Below are positions 18,812-27,698 of a stretch of 64,000 nucleotides of DNA, in pieces (the stretch's first letter is position 1; each line of letters opens with the position of its first letter). A model generated the notes under the pieces. The model did not search any database, was not told the origin of the DNA, and saw nothing but the letters and a program-made list of their open reading frames with translations. The position numbers were made by a program, and so were the translations under genes. This stretch comes from Cryobacterium sp. Y82 (GTDB lineage: Bacteria > Actinomycetota > Actinomycetes > Actinomycetales > Microbacteriaceae): positions 40,682 to 104,681 of the forward strand of contig NZ_PJJJ01000027.1 in assembly GCF_002929495.1 (NCBI RefSeq), written 5' to 3'.

Positions 18812-19714
18812 CTAGTGCGAGTGTCGCCCGATGAAGTCATCGATCAGATGCACAACAGTGTCCAGCTGTTCATCCAAGACGAAGTGCCCGGCGTCGAGCA
18901 GGTGCAGTTCAGCAGACGGAAGATCATCGAGGTATGCGCGCGCTCCTGCTTCAGGAAAGAACTGATCGTTACGCCCCCAGGGCAAAAGCATGGGGGGCTG
19001 ATGCTCGCGCATCCATGCTTGCCACGCGGGATACAGCGCGACGTTGGACTGATAGTCATAGAGCAAATCAAGCATGATCTGCTCTCGCCCCGCTTGATCG
19101 AGCCAGTGTTGATCCAAAGTCCATACGTCCGGATCGACGGACTCTGGGTTAGCCGTTCCCTCAAGATGTTGGGAGCGCGTTGCCTCAGCTGTAAGCGCTC
19201 CGCGGATGACGGGCTCCATTTCCTCCTGATTTATCCAGTACTGAACCACAGGCTGCATATTCGGTCCCAGTCCGGACTCGTAGGCGTTGCCATTTTGTGC
19301 AACGACTCCCTGAATCCAATTCGGATGTCGCGCCGCGATGCGATACCCGATAGGGGCCCCAAAATCGAAAACGTACATAAAGAACTCGTCGATGCCAAGG
19401 GTGACCAGAAACGCTTCGATAACCTCGGCTGTGTGATCGAAAGAGTAAACAAAGTCGCCGCCGCCACTACTCGAGCTGGGAGCACTGCTGTAACCAAACC
19501 CCGGATAATCCGGTGCAATGAGGTGCACCCGATCGCTGAGCCGATCCATCAGGCGCGCGTACTGGTGCGACGCAGCAGGAAAACCATGCAGCAGTACGAG
19601 CGTTGGCGCGTCCGCGGGGCCAGCCTCCCGATAGAAGATCTCTAGCCCATCGACGGAAATGGTGCGATGCCGCACGCCCGTGAGCTGATCAGTTTCCGTT
19701 GTGAATTCGGCCAT
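18812..19714 (-). CDS. Alpha/beta hydrolase, haloalkane dehalogenase-like
   Basis: This 300-residue alpha/beta hydrolase has HGFPAASHQYARLM (oxyanion loop, residues 43-56), DYPGFGYSSAP, and MYVFDFGAPIGYRIA, in which Asp117 sits at the nucleophile elbow as in haloalkane dehalogenases and epoxide hydrolases. QNGNAYESGLG is conserved in a large uncharacterised actinobacterial and proteobacterial group. LDAGHFVLDE carries the catalytic His. Asp rather than Ser as nucleophile argues against simple esterase activity, and cleavage of an epoxide, halide or similar bond is likely. The downstream AhpD-like gene suggests oxidative detoxification. The substrate is unknown. Confidence 0.85.
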   Translation of the reverse strand: MAEFTTETDQLTGVRHRTISVDGLEIFYREAGPADAPTLVLLHGFPAASHQYARLMDRLSDRVHLIAPDYPGFGYSSAPSSSSGGGDFVYSFDHTAEVIEAFLVTLGIDEFFMYVFDFGAPIGYRIAARHPNWIQGVVAQNGNAYESGLGPNMQPVVQYWINQEEMEPVIRGALTAEATRSQHLEGTANPESVDPDVWTLDQHWLDQAGREQIMLDLLYDYQSNVALYPAWQAWMREHQPPMLLPWGRNDQFFPEAGARAYLDDLPSAELHLLDAGHFVLDEQLDTVVHLIDDFIGRHSH

Positions 19715-20095
19715 ACTGTCCTCGTTTCGCTCGTCTATGTCTATAATTCACACTTTCACTCGCGGTAGCTTGTGTCAACACGTCCACGACGCGCTGCCAT
19801 CCGTGCTCTCGGACGAGTCGGGAGAGCATTACTCGATCGTGGCCGCCATCACCGCTGCCAGCAGGCACACAACGTAATCGATCTCACAACCGCCCTCAGG
19901 CAACGGCTTGGCGATACCTCGGTCATCATCTGCGCAGTGTCCTGATCAGGATTTCTGACCCGACTGGATCGTCGCATCTAGTTGTACCGGGCCATCAAGT
20001 TGGTGACACTCGCTGGAGCGAGGTGGATCCACTGCCCGTGTGGATACATTCTGTGCCGTATTAGTTGAAGCCACGGGTCAAGGGTTTGGGTGCGC
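19715..20095. other. Intergenic region, 381 bp, nothing recognised
   Basis: This stretch lies upstream of the hydrolase/AhpD-like pair and should contain their promoter. No frame has a convincing start or motif. It leads into the IS481 remnant. Confidence 0.4.
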
Positions 20096-20272
20096 TCAGC
20101 GCTGCTGGTGACTAGCCAACGGTACGGTCATTCGGCTTGGAGTGTGGTTGAAGCGGTAAACCTTACCGTTGGTCCACGGGCAGCGCGGTTTGATGAAGCG
20201 CTGCTTCGCGCCGACGGCCGTCACGGCATCCTTGAAAGCACGGGATTTCCGGTACACGGTGCGGGCTGCACT
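20096..20272 (-). mobile_element. IS481-family transposase remnant
   Basis: The minus strand reads FKDAVTAVGAKQRFIKPRCP then WTNGKVYRFNHTP, matching the IS481 integrase core segment (LGAKQRFIKPHCPWTNGKVERFNRTL). The position of the third catalytic acid, normally Glu in KVERFN, is Tyr here. After FNHTP the frame changes and a stop follows at 20096-20098. Only about 55 codons survive, with no ends of the element recognised. Confidence 0.75.
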
Positions 20273-20815
20273 GTCTCAGAATGATTTTCTTGGATCGCTT
20301 CCCGCAACAGAACGCACCACGCGATCTTCCCCAAAACACCCATTTCCGCGCGGTATCGGTCAGGGGTTGAGCTGCGCGCGGCACATTAACTGATTGTTGG
20401 AAGTATAAATCACTGAGCGATGGCCTTAGCAGAAAGACCACAAGCAGCCGTAATAGATCGAGCAGGAGGACCCATAATGACCAGAATTTTCGCGGCGATA
20501 TCCGCGGGATCATTGATGCTTCATGACTACAAACACTGCCTCCGTGCCGGGATGATGGGAAATCGGACGGAACTGTTGAAGCACAAGCAGTCTACGAACG
20601 AGCACCGACGCGGTGAAATCACTTCTCACCACGTCACGGGCGCTATTCGGTTGTGCGATCCATGGTCAGAGTCGTTCACGACGTACTAATGCCGCCGTTC
20701 TCGTCACCGTTCTGCGAACAGGGCGGTCGTTGCCAGTCCCACGCTCCCGCGCGCGGCACCGGCCGGGCGGCCACGTCACCGCCGACGTGATGATCGACAA
20801 ACGCCCCGCAGAGGC
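20273..20815. other. Gene-poor region between IS481 and dps remnants
   Basis: About 540 bases of low coding potential. A frame at 20420-20689 has a start and a nearby AGCAGGAGG-like site but no family similarity and an unlikely composition. I treat the stretch as eroded intergenic DNA. Confidence 0.4.
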
Positions 20816-21040
20816 TTATGCGTGGGTCTGCACCGCCGATTGCGGCTGCCGATTCTCAGCGCTCACCATCCAGGCGTACTGCTCCAACTTCTCAATGAAA
20901 ACGTGCAGAATATCGGCGCTGGTGGGATCTTCCTCGTCGACGTCATCGTGCACTGCTCGTATGTTCTCCACTGTGAGGTTCAGGCGTTGCGTAATGAGGT
21001 TGATGGCGTCCGTGGTGAGTACCTCGCCGGTGGAGGTCTC
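20816..21040 (-). pseudogene. C-terminal fragment of Dps (DNA protection during starvation protein)
   Basis: The minus strand reads VLTTDAINLITQRLNLTVEN, RAVHDDVDEEDPTSADILHV and EKLEQYAWMVSAENRQ, ending in TAA at 20816-20818. This is the fourth helix and tail of a Dps ferritin-like protein (compare SQDVLIEVVRELEKQQWMIRAQ in intact members). The ferroxidase residues lie in the missing N-terminal half. About 75 of roughly 160 codons remain with no start, so this is a pseudogene. The intact gene would encode an iron-storing dodecamer that protects DNA. Confidence 0.75.
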
Positions 21041-21335
21041 TCTTCATGATATGACCATCAACTTAAAGACCGTACCGAGCTGTAATGACCAGGCAATGCG
21101 ACTGATCCTGTTGAGAGGACAGCTCACAAAAGAGAATGTTCACCAAAGCACAATCGTGTCGGGACTTCGTTTCGGAATATAAAACGACGCCGTGAAATTA
21201 GTCGTCTTTACAACCAGATGGTCACAACCGCTCTTTGGGAGCGAGGTGTCGACGAGACCACCGGACTCGTTGGGTGATGACGTTCACGACCCACGGATAA
21301 ACCGGATAGACCGACGGAAAGACAAAGCCCTCCGC

Positions 21336-22004
21336 CTAATCGGCACTCCGGGCGATATGCACGCAACAGTATCCATCTCTCGGCGCAAATTGGACTTTGC
21401 GCCTGCTCTCGCCCGCACCTTCCGCGACGCCGACCAGTAGGGCTAGGTTGGCCGCGCAGATAGTCTCGGTGTGGCCCTTGGCCAGCTGGTGGAATGGGCA
21501 GTTGTGCAGAAGCAGTCCGCCATCACCATCGTCCTGAGGTTCGTATCCGATTGACTGCAGTACCGCATCCAATGAGCCGGCACTCATGCCCAATGTATGA
21601 CCGTGTTCTACAGACACCCGAGTAAGCGACTCCTGGGCGGGCTCCCCTGTACGATCGGATTGCTCAATGGCGGAGATTAACAGCTCCCCGGCCAGAGCGT
21701 AATGTCGGCCCGGAACGGACACGACGATTTCGTTGGCCGCACGCCGGTATAGCTTGGCGGGCCGTCCAGCGCCAGGACCAGTTCGGCCCGTGCGGCGCTG
21801 GAATTCGGTGTCTAACAGCCCGCATCGAGCAAGTCTTTCCAGGTGAAACGCTACCGTCCCGCGCGGAACGCCCAGCGCTTCGGCCGCCTCATCACGGCCC
21901 ATCGGCACGGCACTTTGAGAGACAAGATCGAACAAGGAGCGCCTCAGCGGATCGCTGAGCGACGCTATTGCAAACATGTCGTCCGACTGTGATTGTTCGT
22001 TCAT
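21336..22004 (-). CDS. Cys-rich ArsR-type helix-turn-helix regulator (SufR-like architecture)
   Basis: This is a 222-residue regulator. The N-terminal winged helix (LSDPLRRSLFDLVSQSA then ALGVPRGTVAFHLERLARCG) is ArsR-like. The C-terminal domain holds clustered Cys and His: LLHNCPFHQLAKGH, TICAANLALL and DGYCCVHIARS. This spacing resembles SufR and related proteins that bind an Fe-S cluster between helix and tail. It is divergent from the ferredoxin reductase/ribA pair with 100 bp between starts, so it probably represses or activates them in response to redox or iron state. Fe-S binding is inferred from the Cys pattern. Confidence 0.82.
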   Translation of the reverse strand: MNEQSQSDDMFAIASLSDPLRRSLFDLVSQSAVPMGRDEAAEALGVPRGTVAFHLERLARCGLLDTEFQRRTGRTGPGAGRPAKLYRRAANEIVVSVPGRHYALAGELLISAIEQSDRTGEPAQESLTRVSVEHGHTLGMSAGSLDAVLQSIGYEPQDDGDGGLLLHNCPFHQLAKGHTETICAANLALLVGVAEGAGESRRKVQFAPRDGYCCVHIARSAD

Positions 22005-22035
22005 AGTGATGATCGTAACTCTAAAACAAAGTATC

Positions 22036-22065
22036 TTGACAAAAGAAACGGGTGGCTCCTAAAGT
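22036..22065 (+). promoter_or_regulatory. Candidate promoter of the ferredoxin reductase-ribA operon
   Basis: TTGACA at 22036-22041 and TAAAGT at 22060-22065 are separated by 18 bp, a good fit to a housekeeping sigma factor promoter. They lie about 40 bp upstream of the ribosome site (AAAGAGGAAA) and ATG at 22105, in the short region shared with the divergent regulator. Confidence 0.55.
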
Positions 22066-22104
22066 TGGGCTACGAAGCTCGCCAGCTCACAGTAAAGAGG
22101 AAAC

Positions 22105-23334
22105 ATGTCGGATTCTCAGAGTTATGTCATCGTCGGAGCAGGGCTCGCGGGTGCGTCCGCTGCTAGGACGCTGCGCGAAGAGGGCTTCACCGGGCCAATC
22201 CAACTGATCGGCGCCGAAGCGCACCGGCCTTATATCCGGCCGCCTCTTTCGAAGGACTACCTCAGCGGATCCAGCGACCGCGACTCTGTATACGTTGATC
22301 CCAAGGATTGGTACGCGCAGCATGATGTTGAGTTACTCCTCGGCACTTCTGTCGCCCGCGTTGATGCCGGCCGCCAGCTCATTCATACTGACGCCGGTGA
22401 TGAATTCGCTTACAGCAAGTTGCTCATAGCCACTGGCTCGTCACCTCGCCGCCTGTCGATCCCCGGGGCAGACCTCGAAGGGGTGCACTACCTGCGTACC
22501 CTAGAAGACTCCGACACCCTACGCCCTCTACTTGCGACCGGAAGCTTGCGACTCGTCCTGATCGGCTCGGGCTGGATTGGCATGGAAGTGGCTGCGACGG
22601 CACGCACCCTAGGAAACGACGTGACGATTCTCGAACGCGACCCAATCCCCCTGGCGAACGCGCTCGGCGACGAGCTCGGCCAGATGTTCGCCGATCTCCA
22701 CGAACACAACGGCGTCATCCTGCGACGTTCGGTGTCCGTTGAAAGCGTTCTCGGAAAAGACGGCCGAGCTAGCGCTGTGAGACTCGAAAGCGGAGAGGTC
22801 ATTCCCGCGGACCTCGTTTTGGTCGGCATTGGTGCCACGCCCAACGTTGAGCTCGCCAATTCAGCGGGGCTAACGATCGATAACGGCATCTCCGTCGATG
22901 CATCCCTTCGCACAAACGACCCGGCAATCTACGCAGCAGGCGACGTTGCCAATGCCTACCATCCTCTGGCGAAGCTGCAACTGCGCAGCGAACACTGGGC
23001 CAATGCGTTGAATGGTGGGAAGGTTGCAGCGCGGTCGATGCTCGGCCAAAACGTGTCCTTCGACGACATCCCGTACTTCTACACCGACCAGTTCGACGTC
23101 GGAATGGAGTACTCCGGATTCGGCCCTCTAACCCGGGGAGCCGATGTGGTGTACCGAGGCGACCGTGCTGGTCGCGAATTCATCGCCTTCTGGGTGGCGG
23201 ATGGGAGAGTTGTGGCCGGAATGAACGTGAATGTCTGGGACGTCAACGAAGCCGTGCAAGGCATCATTCGGCGCGGCAACCAAGTCGATCACGCCAAACT
23301 TGCAGATGCCGACGTGCCACTGGAATCACTGTAA
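22105..23334 (+). CDS. NAD-dependent ferredoxin reductase (rhodocoxin/putidaredoxin reductase type)
   Basis: This 409-residue FAD protein resembles ThcD, CamA and BphA4-type reductases, which pass electrons from NADH to a [2Fe-2S] ferredoxin feeding a cytochrome P450 or dioxygenase. It has the FAD motif VIVGAGLAGASAARTLRE, RPPLSKDYLSG, LLIATGSSPRRL, the NAD motif LIGSGWIGMEVAATARTLG, and IYAAGDVANAYHPL before the C-terminal reductase domain (SEHWANALNGG). No ferredoxin, P450 or Rieske oxygenase gene is in the window, so its partner is elsewhere. It is followed 2 bp later by GTP cyclohydrolase II and is divergent from a probable redox-sensing regulator. Confidence 0.9.
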   Translation: MSDSQSYVIVGAGLAGASAARTLREEGFTGPIQLIGAEAHRPYIRPPLSKDYLSGSSDRDSVYVDPKDWYAQHDVELLLGTSVARVDAGRQLIHTDAGDEFAYSKLLIATGSSPRRLSIPGADLEGVHYLRTLEDSDTLRPLLATGSLRLVLIGSGWIGMEVAATARTLGNDVTILERDPIPLANALGDELGQMFADLHEHNGVILRRSVSVESVLGKDGRASAVRLESGEVIPADLVLVGIGATPNVELANSAGLTIDNGISVDASLRTNDPAIYAAGDVANAYHPLAKLQLRSEHWANALNGGKVAARSMLGQNVSFDDIPYFYTDQFDVGMEYSGFGPLTRGADVVYRGDRAGREFIAFWVADGRVVAGMNVNVWDVNEAVQGIIRRGNQVDHAKLADADVPLESL

Positions 23335-23336
23335 TC

Positions 23337-24026
23337 ATGGCCGAAACATGTTTCAGTACCAACTCTTCGAGGGCACCCACCCCCGCGCTCTCGGCGGAAG
23401 AAGACAGTATCCGTGCTGTGCGTGCAATTGCAATGTCAGGTGTCAGGTTTGAAGTTGAAACGACTGTTCCGACCAAGCACGGCACTTTCCAGTTCCGCGC
23501 CTACCGCGATCTCGTCACGGGCAGCGAACATCTCGCCATCGTGTCCGGCAGGCCAACCGACGGCTGCCTTGTCCGCGTGCACTCAGAATGTCTGACCGGC
23601 GAGGTTTTCAAATCCCAGAAATGTGAATGCGGCCCACAGCTCGACTCCGCCCTCAACACGATCAATCAATACGGCGGCATCGTGATCTACATGCGCGGCC
23701 ACGAAGGTCGCGGCATCGGACTCGTCAACAAGCTCAAGGCCTACCGACTGCAAGAAGCCGGCTTAGACACGCTCGATGCGAACCTCGCGCTCGGACTCCC
23801 CGCGGACGGCCGTGACTACTCTGCCGCGGCTGCCATCCTTCACAACCTCCAGCTTCAGGCAGTGCGTCTCCTCACTAACAACCCCGACAAGGTCGACCAG
23901 CTCACCGAACACGGGATCACCGTCCTCGAGCGCATACCACTTACAGCAGGTGCTCATCCGGCCAACTCCGCCTATCTACGCACCAAACGTGACCGCATGG
24001 GACACCTTCTTCAACACGCGCTCTAA
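23337..24026 (+). CDS. ribA: GTP cyclohydrolase II
   Basis: This 229-residue enzyme catalyses the first committed step of riboflavin synthesis: GTP to 2,5-diamino-6-ribosylamino-pyrimidinone phosphate, formate and pyrophosphate. The zinc ligands Cys85, Cys96 and Cys98 are intact in HSECLTGEVFKSQKCECGPQ, and the catalytic YMRGHEGRGIGLVNKLKAYR is complete. It lacks a DHBP synthase domain, unlike the usual actinobacterial RibBA fusion, so it is a stand-alone copy. The first 30 residues are poorly conserved and a later start (Met33) is possible. Tight linkage to a flavin-dependent ferredoxin reductase suggests flavin supply for that system. Confidence 0.92.
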   Translation: MAETCFSTNSSRAPTPALSAEEDSIRAVRAIAMSGVRFEVETTVPTKHGTFQFRAYRDLVTGSEHLAIVSGRPTDGCLVRVHSECLTGEVFKSQKCECGPQLDSALNTINQYGGIVIYMRGHEGRGIGLVNKLKAYRLQEAGLDTLDANLALGLPADGRDYSAAAAILHNLQLQAVRLLTNNPDKVDQLTEHGITVLERIPLTAGAHPANSAYLRTKRDRMGHLLQHAL

Positions 24027-24503
24027 TCCTGAAATCCGAAACCTCGTCGAGAACACTCTCGACTGACCTGACCGTGACCGTGACCGTGACCGCACAATCA
24101 TCATTCGTACCCCACTCGGATTTCTGGGCTCGCGGTCGGTTTATCAAGCCCTATCATCACCGTTATAACAGCCGGCCGCCGAGGAGCCCAGCGTTGCGGA
24201 GCCCGTCGTCGAGGCAGAACCAGTCGACACCGCGCAGTCGCGCTGCGACACGCCCTCATGTACATAAAGGAGATGAACCAAAGCCCACTCTTCCACCGTA
24301 ATCACCCATTAATCGTGCTCGGATGGCTCAGTTTTCACCGTCGATTCTGACTCGATTTCTAAGCGTCGCTGACATCCCCGACCGGCTGACCACCGACACC
24401 CCACATCACCACAGCCGCTCGCCGAGTGCGACAGGCTGAAAGCCGTTCTAAGAGGCGACTGACCCTCGTACTCGACACCGGAAGCGAGGTGAGCTGACTC
24501 CAA
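24027..24503. other. Convergent intergenic region, 477 bp
   Basis: This region lies between the convergent ribA and tctA genes, so it should hold both transcript ends. It starts with a short tandem repeat (24069-24092). No strong hairpin followed by a T-run was identified and no supported frame exists. Confidence 0.4.
24069..24092. repeat. Hexanucleotide tandem repeat, TGACCG x4
   Basis: Four perfect tandem copies of TGACCG lie 43 bp after the ribA stop codon. They are outside coding sequence and could vary in copy number by slippage. No function is apparent. Confidence 0.85.
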
Positions 24504-26024
24504 CTACTTCGCATCCACACTCACGCGCGACAGAGTCTGTGCAGCCTTGACCCGACGCCGTCGGCTGATGAACGAGTAGGTCAGAGACACCGCGAGCGCC
24601 CCGAAGATCGTCGCCGAGATCGGATCAGTCACAAAGATACCGAAGCTGCCGTCGGATATGAGCATCGACTGCCGAAACGACCGTTCCAGGATCGGTCCGA
24701 GAATGAAGGCCAGTACGAGCGGCCCGGGGTCGAAACCGGTCTTGATCATAATCCAGCCAAAAACACCGAAGATCAGCACCACCCACATGTCGAACGGGTT
24801 GTTATTGATCGAGTACACGCCCACCATGACCACCATGAGCGCGAAGGTCGCGAGGATGCCGGTTCTCACCCGCAGCATCTGGATAAAGATACCGATCAGT
24901 GGGATATTGAGAATCACGAGCATCACGTTGCCGATGTACATCGACGCAATAACGCCCCAGAAAATGTCCGGCCGATCTTCGATCAGCGACGGGCCGGGTG
25001 TGATCCCCTGCAGCAGCAATGCCCCGTAGAGCATTGCGAGCACCACGTTGGACGGGATACCGAGAATCAGCAACGGTATGAAAGCGGATGTCGACGATGC
25101 GTTGTTCGCTGTCTCTGGTCCGGCAACCCCCTCGATCGCTCCTTTGCCAAACCGTGACGGGTCTTTCGCTCGACGCTTCTCGAGCGCGTAGGAAGCGAGG
25201 GATGAGATAACCCCACCTCCCCCGGGCAGAACACCGATCACGAAGCCGAGCAGTGAACCGCGCGCGATGGCGCCGGAGGAGTCCCGAAAATCCTTGCGTG
25301 ACGGCCAGATGTTCTTGATCTTCGTCGTGATCGCCTGCGCCTTTTCGGTGCGTTCGAGGCTGTGCAAGAGCTGGCCGACGCCGAACAGACCCATCGCGAT
25401 CGCCACGAAGTCGAAGCCGCCGAGCAGGGAGGGAATCCCGAAGGTGAAGCGGGCCGTGCCCGTGATCGGGTCCTGACCCACGGTCGAGAGCAGCAGGCCG
25501 ATCGCGGCCATGCACAGGCTCTTCATCGTGGAACCCGTGCCGAGGGACGTCACCAGAAAGAGCCCGAGTACCATGATCGCGACATAGGAGGCGGGACCCA
25601 CTGCGACGGCGACCTGCGCCAGCAAGGGCGCGAGAAATGTCAGCCCGATGATGGCGACGGTGCCGCCGATGAAGCTGCCGATCGCGCTGATTCCGAGCGC
25701 GGGGCCAGCGCGGCCCTGCTTGGTCATCTGATACCCATCGAAGGTAGTCACCACGGATGCCGCCTCCCCCGGAATGCGCAGCAGCACCGAGGTGATCGTT
25801 CCGCCATACATCGAACCGTAGTAGATGCCCGCGAGCATGATCACGGCACTCGTGGCGTCCATCGTGTAGGTGATGGGCAGCAACAACGCGATCGTGGCCG
25901 TCGGCCCGAGGCCCGGAAGCACGCCGATGGCGGTGCCGATTATCACACCCACAAAGACGAACAGTAAGTTCATGGGCTCGAAGGCAACGGAGAATCCGAG
26001 ACCCAGGTTGTTGAAGGCGTCCAT
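24504..26024 (-). CDS. tctA: Tripartite tricarboxylate transporter large permease TctA
   Basis: This 506-residue, roughly 12-helix permease is the large subunit of a TTT transporter. Family signatures are GTAIGVLPGLGPTATIALLL (residues 31-50), MYGGTITSVLLRIPGEAASV and GVLPGGGGVISSLASYALEK. TctA forms the channel with TctB and receives substrate from the periplasmic or lipid-anchored TctC, driven by an ion gradient. The gene starts one base after the tctB stop. Known TTT substrates include citrate, tartrate, phthalate, terephthalate and adipate; the adjacent CoA-transferase and dicarboxyl-CoA-type dehydrogenases point to a carboxylic acid that is then activated to a CoA ester. Confidence 0.92.
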   Translation of the reverse strand: MDAFNNLGLGFSVAFEPMNLLFVFVGVIIGTAIGVLPGLGPTATIALLLPITYTMDATSAVIMLAGIYYGSMYGGTITSVLLRIPGEAASVVTTFDGYQMTKQGRAGPALGISAIGSFIGGTVAIIGLTFLAPLLAQVAVAVGPASYVAIMVLGLFLVTSLGTGSTMKSLCMAAIGLLLSTVGQDPITGTARFTFGIPSLLGGFDFVAIAMGLFGVGQLLHSLERTEKAQAITTKIKNIWPSRKDFRDSSGAIARGSLLGFVIGVLPGGGGVISSLASYALEKRRAKDPSRFGKGAIEGVAGPETANNASSTSAFIPLLILGIPSNVVLAMLYGALLLQGITPGPSLIEDRPDIFWGVIASMYIGNVMLVILNIPLIGIFIQMLRVRTGILATFALMVVMVGVYSINNNPFDMWVVLIFGVFGWIMIKTGFDPGPLVLAFILGPILERSFRQSMLISDGSFGIFVTDPISATIFGALAVSLTYSFISRRRRVKAAQTLSRVSVDAK

Positions 26025-26025
26025 G

Positions 26026-26553
26026 TCACATTCCGATCAGTCGGGTGATGGTGCCCGCGGCGATGTCGTCGGGAAAAGGAACACCGAGCAGAACCGCGAA
26101 GCCCACGTAGAAGACGGCGGTGCCGCCACCGGCGAGCGTGAGGGCGAGCCGCCAGGATTCCTCGCCGAACACCCGCAGCCAAAAAAGAAGAAGCAAGAAG
26201 GCGGGCACGACGAAGCCGATCGCCGTGAAGAGAAGGATGAAGACCACGAGGCTCAGCACGCCGCCCATGAGCAGTGTCGTCCGCCGCGTCCACTTCTCGT
26301 AGGCCTCAATATCGGGAATGACGGTGAGTATGGCCGCCGAGATCGAGACCGCGATCGAGACCACCAAGGGCCAGAGCCCCGGCCCGGGGTTGGTGAGTTC
26401 GCCCAGTCCGAGACGCCAGGATCCGATCACGGCGGCGACCCCGGTAGCCAGCAGCACAACAGGGACGAGTCGGAAGCGGCCCTGGTACCGGCCAGCCGTT
26501 GCGAACGGAGCAGGCTCGGCGACTTGGACGGCCTCGAGGGTGTCCTCGCTCAT
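26026..26553 (-). CDS. tctB: Tripartite tricarboxylate transporter small permease TctB
   Basis: This 175-residue protein has four hydrophobic helices, the size and topology of TctB, the small membrane subunit of TTT transporters. The helices begin at about residues 28, 62, 92 and 136. The short motif GPGLWPLVVSIAVSI in the second helix region matches the TctB pattern of a Pro-Gly turn near a membrane segment. Its ATG overlaps the end of tctC by 4 bp, and tctA follows directly, so the three are one translationally coupled unit. Confidence 0.9.
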   Translation of the reverse strand: MSEDTLEAVQVAEPAPFATAGRYQGRFRLVPVVLLATGVAAVIGSWRLGLGELTNPGPGLWPLVVSIAVSISAAILTVIPDIEAYEKWTRRTTLLMGGVLSLVVFILLFTAIGFVVPAFLLLLFWLRVFGEESWRLALTLAGGGTAVFYVGFAVLLGVPFPDDIAAGTITRLIGM

Positions 26554-27560
26554 TCTTGTCCAAGGATGGGTTCGTAGAGTCTCTGCATGTCAGCGAAGAC
26601 CTTATCGAGGGCTGCTGCGCCGCTGAACTCCGCCGGAACGAACATCTCGCCGATCTGGTCGATGACAGTCGCGTCTTCCGAGCAGGTCTTGAGTTCTGAC
26701 TCAAGGGTGGACACGATGGAATCTGGCATGCCCTTCGGTCCCATAACTCCAAAAACGGACACCGCGTTGACCAGCTCAGGGAATCCCAGCTCGGCCAGGG
26801 TAGGCACGTCCGGGTACCAGTCCGCCCGTTTGGGGCTGCTCACCGCGAGCGGCACGAAAGAGCCCTCGTCGATGCGCGATTGCACGTCTTGGTGGTCGGT
26901 GATGAAAAGCGCATCCACGTGACCCCCGAGCAGGCTGGTGGTCATCTCCGCGTTGCCCACGGCGGGAACGGCAATCACCTCAATGTCGTATTCCTCATAT
27001 AGCCGCTGCAGCTCGATTGCCGCAGAGGTGGTCGCGCCCGGAACGGCAACACTGAGCTTGCCAGGGTTCTTGTCAGCCGCCGCAAAGAAATCATCGGCGC
27101 TCTCATAGGGAGAATCCTCACCGACAACCAACACGGTCGGCATCTGCGCCATCACACCAACCGAGGTGAAGTCTTCGATGCTGTAGTTGAGCTCGTTAAT
27201 CATGGGGTTCATCACCAGCGGGCCGTTCGTACCGAGCGTGAGTGTGTAGCCGTCAGGTTTGGCGCTCGATACGTCCTGCATGGCCAGTCCACCGCTACCG
27301 CCCGGCTGGTTCTCGACGACAAATGTCTGCCCGAGCCCCGCCTCGAGGCAGGAGGCGAACGCGAGGGCCGTCACTGTGGACGGCCCTCCCGCCGCAAACG
27401 GCACCACGAAGGTAACGGGTTTCGACGGGTATCCGCCTTCGGCCTCCTGCGCCCCGGCAGAGCCGGAGGCGCTACAGCCCACGAGGCCCATCATGGCCAG
27501 TCCGGCGAGCGCGGGTAGGAATACAACAGTGTTCTTCTTCAAAGCTGACCTCATTGTCAT
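26550..27560 (-). CDS. tctC: TTT transporter substrate-binding lipoprotein TctC (copy 1)
   Basis: This 336-residue solute-binding protein is of the Bug/TctC family. A signal peptide with lipobox MMGLVGC implies anchoring to the outer face of the membrane by a lipidated Cys. Typical motifs are PSKPVTFVVPFAAGGPSTVT (ligand-carboxylate loop), VENQPGGSGGLAMQDV, SAKPDGYTLTLGTNG and VPGATTSAAIELQRL. Bug proteins bind carboxylates through water-mediated contacts in these loops. It leads the tctCBA operon. A 31-bp candidate LysR site lies 82-112 bp upstream. Two further paralogs occur in the window at 34903-35883 and 53080-54054. Confidence 0.92.
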   Translation of the reverse strand: MTMRSALKKNTVVFLPALAGLAMMGLVGCSASGSAGAQEAEGGYPSKPVTFVVPFAAGGPSTVTALAFASCLEAGLGQTFVVENQPGGSGGLAMQDVSSAKPDGYTLTLGTNGPLVMNPMINELNYSIEDFTSVGVMAQMPTVLVVGEDSPYESADDFFAAADKNPGKLSVAVPGATTSAAIELQRLYEEYDIEVIAVPAVGNAEMTTSLLGGHVDALFITDHQDVQSRIDEGSFVPLAVSSPKRADWYPDVPTLAELGFPELVNAVSVFGVMGPKGMPDSIVSTLESELKTCSEDATVIDQIGEMFVPAEFSGAAALDKVFADMQRLYEPILGQE

Positions 27561-27641
27561 CTGTTTGGTGCCTCATGGCGGAGTAATTAGCGCAGTGTTT
27601 CGCGTCAGCCCATTTCACTCTTGCAGAATCATAAATCCATT

Positions 27642-27672
27642 TCCAATACTATTTTGGGGTCGGATTGATACC
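27642..27672 (-). promoter_or_regulatory. Candidate LysR operator, site 1 (upstream of tctCBA)
   Basis: This 31-bp element begins TCCAATA and has ATTGAT six bases before... its 3' part (positions 27664-27669), followed by ACC. The same layout occurs at 32600-32630 and 33617-33647. The half-sites TCCAATA and, on the other strand, GGTATCAAT form an imperfect dyad as expected for a LysR dimer. It is 82-112 bp upstream of the tctC start. Confidence 0.6.
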
Positions 27673-27698
27673 CGTGGCATATAAAAAAGTGTCTAGGT

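Noticed and set aside
24069..24092. TGACCG repeat as a possible CRISPR or integration site
   Set aside because: The unit is six bases with no spacers and no cas or integrase genes nearby; it is a simple tandem repeat.
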